DNA from: Chrysomallon squamiferum
Lineage: Eukaryota; Mollusca; Gastropoda; Neomphalida; Peltospiridae
Length of the DNA stretch: 64,000 nucleotides
NCBI GenBank assembly: GCA_012295275.1
Contig: CM022667.1
Span: forward strand, 5,645,068 to 5,709,067
Direction of reading: 5' to 3'
Every line of letters starts with the position of its first letter. The first letter of the stretch is position 1. The translations under genes were made by a program, and so were the position numbers. Positions 13,937 to 25,528 of this stretch are shown piece after piece. The notes under the pieces were generated by a model. That model was not told the origin of the DNA and ran no database searches. It worked only from the letters and a program-made list of their open reading frames with translations.

Positions 13937-15097
13937 ATTTAACATGCCTCTTAGCTGATGATGAGTCAAAAACAGAAGAAAAAATCCTTAAAGGCCGAGA
14001 CTTTAATATTTTTTGTTATAATATCATATCACTAAAATGAAGTAGTAATATAACTGAGATGCTATGGTAAAGTTAGCACAGCACAAGTTAGTTATTTGTG
14101 TTGATGACAGCACCAGCAAATATCTTGATAAAGAAGAAATTGCAGGGAAGATGTGTGATAAATAGAATGAAGCAAATTAAACAGAAAGTACATGTTTAGT
14201 ACATGCAGAATATTGATCAGTGTCACAATACTTAAATACTTCAAAATTATGATTGAAAATAAATGGCTAAAAATGAAATTCTGCATTCATTGTATAGTAA
14301 ATTAAATTTAAATTAATAATTATTTTTCTTATAGTAATTTGCAAAATAGAATGACATTTATGTGATTAATATTTCACTCATACAGTCCCTTTATTATATT
14401 AATACTGGAAACACAGAATCATTACCCACAAAATTATTTAAAATTTTATTAAATTAATACATTTTTAAGTTATAAAACACAGTTTATGTATTAAGATTTT
14501 ATGACAATGATTAATTTTAATTTTACAAATATCTTACCTGTTTGTGGTGTTGTACTTTGACCTATGACATTGAAAAAAGAAAATTTAAATGAAGTAATAA
14601 TGTTCTTTTTATTATTTTGTTTATCTTATATATGTATATATTTATAGACACACACACACATACACACACACACACACACATATATACATACATACATGCA
14701 GTCTATTCAGACGTACGTAAGACAGAGAATATTCAAAATCCTAAACTACATACTTGAAAGTCGCAGGTTTCCCACCAAAAAATAGATTCACGCAAAAATT
14801 ACGAAAGACAAAGAACGGCGTGCTTCGTGGGAAGCGATGATTACCCTTGGTTACTGAGAAACCCTTTTAAGGTTGTCTCGACGGCCGAACGGTAATATCG
14901 TCCGCCTTCGGAGTGCGGGCGAATGGGTTTGAGTCTTGTCATTATATTTGACGGGGTTTGTGATGTCCTGACTTTGTCCTTCTGCGCCAGTGCGTAACCA
15001 AATATTGTCTATGTGCAGAGTCTATTCAGACGTACGTAAGACGAAAAATATTCAAAATCCTAAACTACACACAAACATGCATACATACATACATATT

Positions 15098-15129
<32 letters not shown>

Positions 15130-17169
15130 TACATACACATTTAATACGCCTCTTAGGTGTTCATATGAGTCAAAAATGATAAATACTTTTTAATTGCAAA
15201 TGACTCTGATTTTAACTTTTTTCAGGCCTTGACCTCCACTTTTTTGATTGGTAGCCCACAATAGATATTGGTAATACATTTTTAAAATAAAATAAATGAT
15301 ATGTTTTTGTTTTTTATCTCCAAACAACAATTTTATACATGGGTTAACATTTTCTTTTCTTCGTTGAACATCACCATTCAAATTCCTTTCATGAAGGCAG
15401 AAAAAGGCCTCCAGAGCCCCCTTTTTAATAGAAAAATAACTGAAATGAGCTTTACACTGTACAGACTGTATTTTTAAAATTATTTATGTAATGCTAATGC
15501 CACAAAATACAGGCTTTACTAATACCTTTATATCAATTTTTGTTTGTTTCAGGTTGTTAGGAAAACTACAAATAAAATGACAAATATATTCTTCTATTTC
15601 TGTAGTCACATTGCACAACTGCCAACATTTCATGTCAATACCAGGTTTGGATTCTGGCATCTGAGGTAGATATCAGTAGACTCGGCAATATCGGTGCATA
15701 CAATCTGTGAACAGTCGCTGTTGGCTCTTTGACTGTCTATCACATTATGAAACAGAAAACACAGCTAAGGAATATTATGCATATAAATATTTAAACCTTA
15801 ATTTCATATACTTGGATTTGTAGATTATCTATCTTACTTACATAATGACAGTAACATGTTTAGATAATAAAGATTAATTTATATCAACTTACTTTCACAT
15901 GTTACTCTGTGTTTGTTGCTTTGTGTTTTATCTTTTTGAAGTGAGCACCACCAGTCAGTAAGATCTCTATCTGCAACATTATTTATCTTCAGATTGTAAG
16001 TTTTACTTTCTGATGTCGTTTCTTCTGTTCCACTTCCACAACTTACAACATAACCTGGCGGTGGATCACCGAACACACCACATCCTCTTGTAGGAGATTG
16101 TTCTATTGAAGTAATGGCAATTGATGATGTTTGCCTATTGAACAATACAAGATCATCAAGCCCAGCAGCATCTGTCACTGTACAGGTCAGAGTGTAAGAT
16201 GGACAATTCGGTGAGCCGGACAATTTCAATGAAAAACCTACAAGACATGAAACAAAAAGTAAATAAATTAAACTTTTATTATTAGACTGTATTATTATGG
16301 TGAGTTGTTTTTCTTCAGGGTTTTTTGTTTGTTTCTTTGTTGTTTTTGTAAATTTATTAATTTTAATTTATGTGCTTCTAAAATGTATTTCATAGATATT
16401 ACTTATTGATGAAAACATTATAAATAAACAAGAGAAATAAAAAAATGAAGTAAACAATAACAGATCACAAGATCAGGTAAATACTGGAATTTCAAACTGA
16501 ACACACATTATCATGTCTAAGCATTATTTATGTACCTCCACCAATACTGTTTATAGATCACCAGTTACATGCTGTCAAATTCAAAGATCAAAATGATAAT
16601 TATTTAATTATTCATATTTTGTGTGATGTCATATGCACTGACTCAGTAACAACATTTCAGGATAATGAGAACTAATATGAAAACACAGTTAAATGTTCAA
16701 CAACCAAACATAATGTTGTGTTCATAGACAAAATACAATGCTATAATATAAAGTGGCTAAGGTACATACAGCATAACATTTTTATTTTCATTCCTCAGCT
16801 ATTTTATTTTCTTTATTTTAATATTTTATTTGTTGTTTTTTATACACATTAACTTTTAAGTCAGACAAATGAAAGCATATATGTGTCTGTGTTATTTCAC
16901 CATTGCAAACGCTTGTATTTGTGCGTATATTTTACGTTCCCAAAACCATTTATTGTATCCGGCAAAATATTCGATATCTTAGAATATACAACGGTAACTG
17001 TATCACAGTTATCTGGTGAGTGACCTAATATGCAAGATTACCTAATAATAGTGAAATCAATTATTTACACAAACACTGAAAGAACATCCCAGTGTAAAAA
17101 CTAACCTAAGCAAATACCAACATGTAGAAGAAATATCCACAGAAACAAACACCTCAAATCAGACGCCAT
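10004..17169 (-). CDS. Single V-like Ig domain protein with three membrane-segment exons
   Basis: Hand-built seven-exon model (minus strand): 17106-17169, 15893-16237, 14538-14561, 12685-12792, 11217-11318, 10887-10994, 10004-10080. It totals 828 coding bases, 275 residues. All internal junctions are phase 1 with GT-AG sites. Exon 1 is a signal peptide (MASDLRCLFLWIFLLHVGIC). Exon 2 (residues about 22-136) is a V-like Ig domain with Cys in CTVTDAAGLDDL and WWC, plus a second likely Cys pair (GCGVFG, VVSCGSG). It resembles Ig1 of the minus-strand five-Ig receptors. Exon 3 is an 8-residue stalk (SQSTTPQT). Exons 4, 5 and 6 each encode one hydrophobic span (about residues 152-174, 187-211, 222-246). 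Exon 7 is a 25-residue tail ending TPLNK, without tyrosines. Either this is a triple-pass protein, or the TM exons are alternative or skippable cassettes (each is symmetric). Function is unknown; a surface recognition role is inferred. The ATG is the first one before the hydrophobic stretch. Confidence 0.82.
13892..13932. repeat. (CA)n microsatellite
   Basis: A pure CA run in an intron of the single-Ig gene. Another, interrupted CA run lies at about 14648-14680. Confidence 0.95.
14700..15069 (+). mobile_element. tRNA-derived SINE-like insertion between 51-bp direct repeats
   Basis: A 51-base segment at 14700-14750 recurs at 15019-15069 with about three differences. Between the copies the sequence is distinctly richer in GC than its surroundings. 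At 14880-14937 it resembles a tRNA: an A-box-like GGCCGAACGGTAA is followed about 40 bases later by a B-box-like GGGTTTGAGTC. These are the internal RNA polymerase III promoter boxes of tRNA-derived SINEs. The flanking repeats are long for a target-site duplication, so they could instead be terminal repeats of a small element. No coding capacity is seen. Confidence 0.6.
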
Positions 17170-17554
17170 TTTCCTTTTTGTACAAAGAATCCTAGTTGTA
17201 CGAGTCCTTTCAAGCCAACTGGTTTAGGTGGCTGTGAGTCGGAAAAATGAAAAAGGCAATCAAAAAAGAAAAAAGAAAAAAAAGAAAAAAACAGAAAAAA
17301 ACGATATTCTGTCAAAAACTGATACTATTATAATGTATGGCATAAACTCTATTTCAAAAACATTTCTTTATTTTCACGTTATTGCTTTACTGTCTTATAA
17401 ACCATGTTTTAACCACTTTTAATAACCTCAGTCAAGTTTGCTGTTATTTACAAACCAAAACCTAATTCGGTTGTATTGAATGGTCCCGATGCCTGCTTAT
17501 TGATAATTTACTTCCTGCCCTGTGTCGTGATTCCGGGCTAACGACTCTACATCG
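17170..17554. promoter_or_regulatory. Putative shared promoter region between divergent genes, with 5' exon of the plus-strand receptor
   Basis: The single-Ig gene starts at 17169 on the minus strand. A likely first (untranslated) exon of the plus-strand receptor ends at 17554 with a strong donor (ACATCG|GTGAGTGC). The interval contains a TTACTTCCTG (Ets-like) motif at about 17509. An almost identical donor and preceding sequence recur at 18701 in the tandem duplicate, giving a second possible 5' exon. No TATA box is placed with confidence. Assignment to the receptor rests on position and splice signal only. Confidence 0.4.
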
Positions 17555-19670
17555 GTGAGTGCTTTTTCATTTTTGAATTCATTATTTCTGTATAATATTT
17601 CAGTAAAAATGTCAAACGATACAAAAAAATGTTTGCTCATATCTAACATCGTTTGCTACTTTAAGTACATATTTTATTATTTATTATAATTATGTATCTG
17701 AGAAAGAGTACAGCCGTTTTTCTCTCAAGTATTTTTTCTCTTCAATAGGGACACTGAAAAGTGAAACAGCTTTTGTTGTGAAAATTTAAGAAAGGTATAT
17801 TATTTATTTCAGTTATGTAAATTATTTATGTTTCTTTGATAAGCGTTTTCCTTCAGTAAGAATCAATCCCAACAACTGCGAACAAATACCGCAGGTAAAT
17901 ATCAATATGCAAGAATGCTATATATGTATTTAATTAAGGAAGTTTTGTATAAAGTTATGTTTTTCATAATAGCTGGGGATGTTAAATTGATTATGGCTGT
18001 TACAACTGAATGCTTAAATCCACAATCACTGATATAACCTTTGCTCACAAAGATATATGGCTTCATCTCTCCCCGGACTGTTGTATATTCACTTATGCAT
18101 TTGCATTAAACATAGATCCAGAGTTATATTTGAATTGAAGTTAACAAGCAAGTTGCTAAAAGGACAGAAATTAATGCTCATGAGACATTGTTTGTCCCTC
18201 CACCAAATCAAAATTAATATAAAAAAGTAAAAGTTTGTCACAGCATAGTTTAAGGGGAGTAAGAATACCATCTAAATTTGCAATGCAGAACTAAGTTAAC
18301 CCACATGATTAGCAGAGCAAGCGGAAACTTCAGCTTGCTGATTTTATGATTATTGCCTTCAAATAATGTCAGAAATTTGTATGGCTGCCAGAAATATTTC
18401 ATGCACCACATTGTATTGCTTTTTTTGTTGTTTACTGTTTAATATTGCATAAACATAAAAAAAACAAGAATGCTAAGGAAATAACAAAGATCTCAAGAAT
18501 TACCTACCCATGTGCAAACTTACACATGATTGCTTTACTGTCTTACAAACCGGTTTTGACAACTTTTAATAATCTCATTCAAGTTTGCTGTTATTTACGA
18601 ACCAAAACCTAATTCAGTTGTAATGATTGGTCCCGATGCCTGCTTATTGATAATTTACTTCCTGCACCGTGTCGTGATTCCGGGCTAACGACTCTACATC
18701 GGTGAGTGCTCTTTCATTTTTGAATTCATTATTTCTGTATAATATTTCAGTAAAAATGTCAAACGATACAAAAAAAAATGTTTGTTCATATCTAACATCG
18801 TTTGCTACTTTAAGTACATATTTTATTATTTATTATAATTATGTATCTGAGAAAGAGTACAGCCGTTTTTCTCTCAAGTATCTTTTCTCTTCAAAAGGGA
18901 CACTGAAAAGTGAAACAGCTTTTGTTGTGAAAATTTAGGAGACGGAGATTATTTATTTCAATTTTGTTAATTATTTATATTTCTAAGTAAGCGTTTTCCT
19001 TCAGTAACGATCAATCCCAACAGCTGCGAAAAAATACCGCAGGTAAATATCAATATCCACCAATGCTAAATATGTATTTAATTAAGTTAGTTTTGGATAA
19101 AGTTATATTTTTCATAATAGAGAGGAACGTTAAACTTGATTATGGCAGTTAAAAGTGAATGCTTAAATCCACAATCACTGATATAACCTTTGCTCACAAG
19201 GATATATGGCTTCATTTCTTCCCTGACTGTTGTACAGTTACTTATGCATTTACATTAAACATAGATCCAGAGTTATATTTGAATTGAAGTTAACAAGCAA
19301 GTTGCTAAAAGGACAGAAATTAATGCTCATGAAACATTGTTTGTCCCTCCACCAAATCAAAATTAATATAAAAAAGTAAAAGTTTGTCACAGCATAGTTT
19401 AAGGGGAGTAAGAATACCATCTAAATTTGCAGTGCAAAACTAAATTAACCCACATGATTAGCAGAGCATGCGAAAACTTCAACTTGCTGATTTTATGATT
19501 ATTGCCTTCAAATAATTTCAGAAATGTTGATGCCTACCAGAAATATTTCATGCACCACATTGTTTTGCTTTTTCTTGATTACTGTTTAATATTTCATAAA
19601 CATAAAAAACAAGAATGGTAAGGAAATAACAAAGATCTCAAGAATTACCTAGCCATATGCAAACTTACAT
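17381..19670. repeat. Tandem duplication of a ~1.15-kb unit
   Basis: Unit 1 is 17381-18528 and unit 2 is 18529 to about 19670 (offset 1147-1148). Long stretches are nearly identical. The left boundary starts at ATTGCTTTACTGTCTTA in both; the right boundary falls after AAGAATTACCTA-CCAT-TGCAA. The unit carries the putative 5' exon and donor described at 17554 and 18701. Confidence 0.9.
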
Positions 19671-19679
19671 AAACTGCTA

Positions 19680-19810
19680 CAAAAATATCAAAACGGAGAC
19701 CAGAGAAGGCACTGAGTGAAAAATAAACAATAATGCAAGCTGGAATCAGAAAAGTGACTGAACATGTTAGAAGATGGAAGTGGTCCTGGGCTGGACACTT
19801 CAGTAAATAA
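19680..19810 (+). mobile_element. Short relic resembling a non-LTR retrotransposon end
   Basis: A plus-strand frame reads KVTEHVRRWKWSWAGHF followed by a stop. This W-rich WAGH phrase is typical of the C-terminal part of many non-LTR reverse transcriptase proteins. An in-frame stop lies a little upstream and nothing else of the element is visible. It sits directly after the 1.15-kb tandem duplication. Confidence 0.4.
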
Positions 19811-21285
19811 TCAAGACTTAAAAAACCTGTGATGACAGGAATATTTACATTTTTTATAGACAGCACCCTAAAATTACATAACTGATCTTGCAGGAACTTT
19901 TACTGTTTAATACATATTCATAAATGCACTTTTTATTATTTGTTATTCAACAAATTCATAAAATCGGATTATTTTGTCTGAACAGAAATATGGGAGAACA
20001 CTGGCTTTGTTAACTCTGTTCTATTCTTGTACGTTGATATCAATTCAGTTTTGCAGTAAGTAGAAATAATACAATAACTTTGAAGTATACAAAATATATA
20101 TAGACTATTTCTTTGAATGTAAACTTGTATCTTTGGTGTATCTTCTAATCATGCATTTCTTTTCTCAGATAATTATGTTTCTATGATTTAAAAATTGTGG
20201 ATGTTCCAGTGTTAGATGCCAGTTTCGATACGTTAATGATGATCATTTCACACACACACACATACAGACACACACACACACAGACACACACGCAGACACA
20301 CACACAACACCAGCAACAGCAACAACAATAAACACACACAAATATTTTATGTAAACACAATTAATGAAAAGATGAAATAGTATTCAGCTAAATAATTAAA
20401 AGTTAATGATAAGCTGGACATGAAAATAATTAACATTAAAAAAGTTACTTTTAATCTTTATTCTAATTTTTTTTCTGCTTATTTAATATAAAGAAATTAA
20501 AACAATTGAAAATCTAAACCAAACAAATAACTGCTAATAAATGATAACTTGAAAACAGTGTTTTCTCTTGTAGTATTCATACACCTAGGTAAAAACATAA
20601 TCATCACACTGGAGTATTTCATACCTTTCAGTTAGGCCAAACAAGCTTACTTCAATTTGTCCATGATCTGAAAATGTTCCTCTTTCAGCATCAGTACCGA
20701 ATTTGCACCACTGACCTTTTTTTTATTAGAAGCATTTTTTCAAAGCGTTATTCTTGCCTTTCTATCCTGTATTTATGGAATCCATTTAAAAAGCCCAAAT
20801 AATTAATCAACTGTTATGATTATTTTGTCACGATATAGGGAGAACAGATTGAGCTCCAGGATGTAGTAGTTTTGTTATCTTTTTTTCTTTTATCAGAACA
20901 TCGTAATGGAGATTTGTATTCAAAATAAATTACAAAAATAATGATACTGCATGATGTCATTAGTTCTTCTTATCTTTTAACAATTGTTGGCAATGAATGA
21001 CAGATGTTTCATTTCCAAGAAATTGTCAAGAAATTATATTGAAAAGTTAGACAATGTGTACAATGGCCAACTGTAGATGCTGACTGTAAAATATATATAC
21101 ATACTTACATCATCCGTTTGAATTTGCCACAATAATAATTTATCAGTAAATCATTGCAACATAAAATACATTAACACCGATCCACGCATTTTGATCTAGA
21201 TTGTCCTGTTGTTGTAATAATAATAATAATAATATTAAATGATCTGAATGAAATCATTAATATTTACTAATATGACTATTTCTAG
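19811..21285 (+). other. Probable first intron of the plus-strand receptor
   Basis: No coding segment is seen. CA-rich repeats lie at about 20250-20335. A TTTCTAG acceptor at 21281-21285 precedes the signal-peptide exon, so the region is most likely intron between the 5' exon(s) near 17.5/18.7 kb and exon 2. Confidence 0.45.
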
Positions 21286-21291
21286 ACTAAC

Positions 21292-21377
21292 ATGGATTTG
21301 AAAACAATCACTGAAGTTGCACTGCTCCTCTTTCTTCCTGCTTTTAATGCAGTTAAAGGTAACTATTGAGTATTTAT

Positions 21378-21414
<37 letters not shown>

Positions 21415-24400
21415 GTATGTATAAATATGAAAAACAAAAACAACAACAGCCATAGATCACAGTGTTTTATTATTTCTTTGGTATGTCTCTATGTGGATGA
21501 TGTGATTTTAAACTATGAGTAGTAGATAACAAGTACACAGTATGTAAACTAATATAAAAAATAAGAGATATACCTGGTATTTAATAATAATTACAGGTGA
21601 AACTACTACAACACTTGAATGTATGTACAACAAGTACACAGAACGTAAAATAACTGTTTATTAAAAATAATAGATATACCTGGTATTTAATAATAATTAC
21701 AGGTGAGGCTACTACAACACTTGACTGTATGTACAACAGGTACACAGTATGTAAAATAACTGTAATATTAAAAATAATAGATGTACCTGATATTTAATAA
21801 TAATTACAGGTGATGCTACTACAACACTTGAGTGTATGTACAACAAGTACTCAGAATGTAAAATAACTGTAATATTAAAAATAATAGATGTACCTGATAT
21901 TTAATAATAATTACAGGTGATGCTACTACAACACTTGAGTGTATGGGTGATGGACAACAAGGACACAGAACACAGTTGGTGTGTAAAGTTAGTGGTACTG
22001 TCAAAAGTGGAATTACCTTCTCAGCACCAGGAGGAACACAAGTTGTAACGTGTAACTCAGACAACACTCGGTGTGTAGGACAACCTGGTTACTCTGCTGT
22101 TGTTGACTCACAAACACAGATAACTCTAACTATTCAGTCTTTCAACACTGATACAGATGCTGGAACATGGAAATGTCAGGATGGAGGAGATGGAAATCCA
22201 TCAACTTGTACCAAAACTAAATTATGTGAGTCGTTCTGTCCACTGGTCATTATCTATGTAGTGTTATATCTTCTATATGACTTTTGTATTGTCAATATTA
22301 CATTCTAGAAATATTTGAAATCTTCAATTAAAGGGAATTGATTTATTTTCAGTGAAACAGAATGGTGTTTTAATTTTTATTGCTTAATTTTTTTAATTTT
22401 AATTTTTTTATTTATTCCTTTAATGGAGTGTTTTCATACATACGTGATTTGAGACTTGATTTCTTTCTTTTATTTTTTGTTTGTTTTTAGTGGGAGGAGT
22501 GTTTTTATGTTTCTGTTCCCTAATTTTTCTAATTGTATTTATTTATTTATTTAATTTTTTTATTGTAATAACAATCTGCAAAACTATTTATATTAAAATA
22601 GATTTTAGTTCTTTTGATTTTTTTTTTTTTAATGTAATTTGTCAGTTGAACAAATAGGATGAAATTAGATAAACATTATTTTGTATCACTGACTGTTCAG
22701 TTAAGGTAGCTGGTCTATTTCACATGAAATGGTATGATGGTAGCTGTATTTGTTTTAATTTAGATTTCTTTTTTGTAAAATGCGTCAGTTGAAAAAGAGA
22801 AAAACGAAAACAACAAAACAAGATAAACATTATTTTATATCATGACTTTCTGAAATTAAATATTCTTGTCTTCTTTCGTTTAAGCAACAGTTTATATGTA
22901 TTGATATATGGTTTCCTAATCAGAAATGAATACAAAATGAAAATGGTAAGAAAGGAAATAATTGGTATGCACAACAAAACAAACAGAAATGGAGAGAAAA
23001 CTGACAGAGACACCTGTTTCTGCTAAATCTGTATATAATAATGTCAGAATTAAATACTTTCATTATTCATAATTGTAATTCACAATCCACTTATCAACAG
23101 TTTCACTTTGGTGATTCCTAAATAATTGTACAGTAAAATGGAGGCCACTGAAAAGCAGTATTGGAATAACTGTCTCACTATCTACATGAGTTAATCAACA
23201 GAAAGAATGTGATTTGTTTAAAATGTTTCGTGAAATTCAAAATAAAAACTCCGCTCACATCCTAGAAGTGGAAACAGTGTTTATAAAGTTGCCTGAATAA
23301 TATTTATTTTACAGTAAATTTATAAATTGAAGAAATGGATGAGAAAAAGAAAGGCAGAAATAAAAAGAGAATTGTAAAAATTATCTCAAACATTTATCAT
23401 TTATAATTGTGTTGGACAAATTGTAATATCAATTGTTAAGATTTTGATCACCAAATAATAAAATATTTCTTTTCATTTCATTATTTTATTACTATTTTTT
23501 TCCCAACGATTGTCTACAGATAGATATATAAATATATTTTAGGCCAGATTAAGAAAACCCAGCTTACTGGAAATATTACCAACATTTGCAAGCCTTGTTA
23601 GTTAAAAGAGCAAATATAATATCTGGTTTTAATCCGGATTTCACTCTTTAATTTTTAATTTTATTATTCATTCTTTTCATGCCTCCTTTTTGCTTTTTTT
23701 TAATTCGTTTTTCTTACTTTCTGTTTTTTAATTCTTGATTGTGTTTAAAAAATAATATCACCTTAAGTGCAATAGTTGTAATCAGTAATTGTTATTAATG
23801 TAGAACTTAAACAAAACCATTAAATAATGATGATTATAATACAATTAAAGACAAACCAATTCTAAACTATAACAGCTAAGAAATGCAGTCAGAAAATTAG
23901 TGTATTCATGCACGAAATCCTTACTGATCTGACATGGTTATAGAATGTCCCTGTTACAAACTGTCAAATGATAATCATCTTTTTTTCCTTGCCTTTCACA
24001 TTCAGATGGTCCAGACAGTGTCAGACTGAGTCCATCATCACCTGGTACAGTTGTAGAAGGTGACACACTGACAGTTACCTGTACTTCTCTCTGTAATCCT
24101 ACATGTTCCTATTCCTGGTCACTCAACAATCAAATACTTTCTACAACTTCTCAGTTAACTCTGTCATATGTCAGTAGACAGCAGACAGGTGAAATATATA
24201 AATGTACAGCAAACAACCCGACTACATCAGTGGAAAAATCTGAGCAGTTTCAACTCTCAGTTCACTGTAAGTATTGTTTAATAATGCTTCTTTGTAGAAC
24301 ATTATCTAGTTTCAAACAAACATTTAACCAAATCTTCTACATATTTAGAAGAAATGTTTATCAGAACTGTGAACTGATATATTCAAAACAAATATTACAA

Positions 24401-25455
24401 CTAAGCAGTTTCGTTAACTTCATATATTTATCTATTTATCTATGTCAGAGATCAGAAAAAATATGTTTTAAAGTGTTTGTGCTTATATGTATTTACTAAA
24501 AACGAAACAATTATTATTTTATAAGATATAGTATTCATCTAGGTGTGTATATGTGTAAATGTTTTTCATAGAAATGCAAGAACCTCCGTATAATAATATT
24601 TTATTTGTACTTTAGATGGACCAGACAGAGTAAAAGTAAACGTGAGTTCTGCACTGACAGTACAGGAAGGTGATGATGTGGCTGTGTTGTGTGAAGCAGA
24701 TTGTCGTAAATCTTGTTCTTTCACGTGGAAGTTTGAAACTCACACAAAGTCTACAAGTGCTGTGTTGACTTTAAATGATGTAGACAAGTCACAGGCTGGT
24801 GTCTACACGTGTACAGCTGTCAACACAAACTCAAACAAATCAAATTACACAACAGTTACACTGGATGTCCTGTGTTAGTTTATTTTATTAATTAATAATT
24901 TAATTTCATTCTTTAATAATACTGTTTTTATTAGGATTAGAAAAGTCTAACCACACTGTTATAATCATGCCAGTGTAAAAGAAAAATAACATTAATATTG
25001 TGAACGTGTGTGAGAGTGTGGAATGTGTGTGTGTGTGTATGTGTGTGTGTGTGTGATAGTTAAATTCTTTTCATTTTTCAAGGCAGTCTTTTGTGTTTAT
25101 TTCGTGCTGTGGACATTTTTAATATGGTAGCTGGAACAGAAGACTTTGTTTTTTGTTTGTTTGTTTGTTACGAAAAAACAGAAACAAACAAATAAACAAA
25201 AACAACAACTTATAAATATAAAAAATGTATCAAAATGTTTCTTTTTTCCTAAACTGAGAATATGTCTTTCAGTTAACATCTATGACAGTTATGTATTTAG
25301 TTAAAATTGATTGAATTTATCATTCCAAATATTACATTAGAAGTTAGATTTTCTATCATCATAAATGTGTCTCTGTGTGGATGATGTGGGTTTAAATTTA
25401 ATATTTTATTATTACTTAGTCATCAGATTTTACCTAATCATTATTTATTTATTTA

Positions 25456-25528
<73 letters not shown>

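Noticed and set aside
14870-14960. Possible functional tRNA gene
   Set aside because: Only A-box and B-box like stretches are clear; a full cloverleaf with an acceptor stem could not be drawn, and flanking direct repeats favour a SINE-type element.
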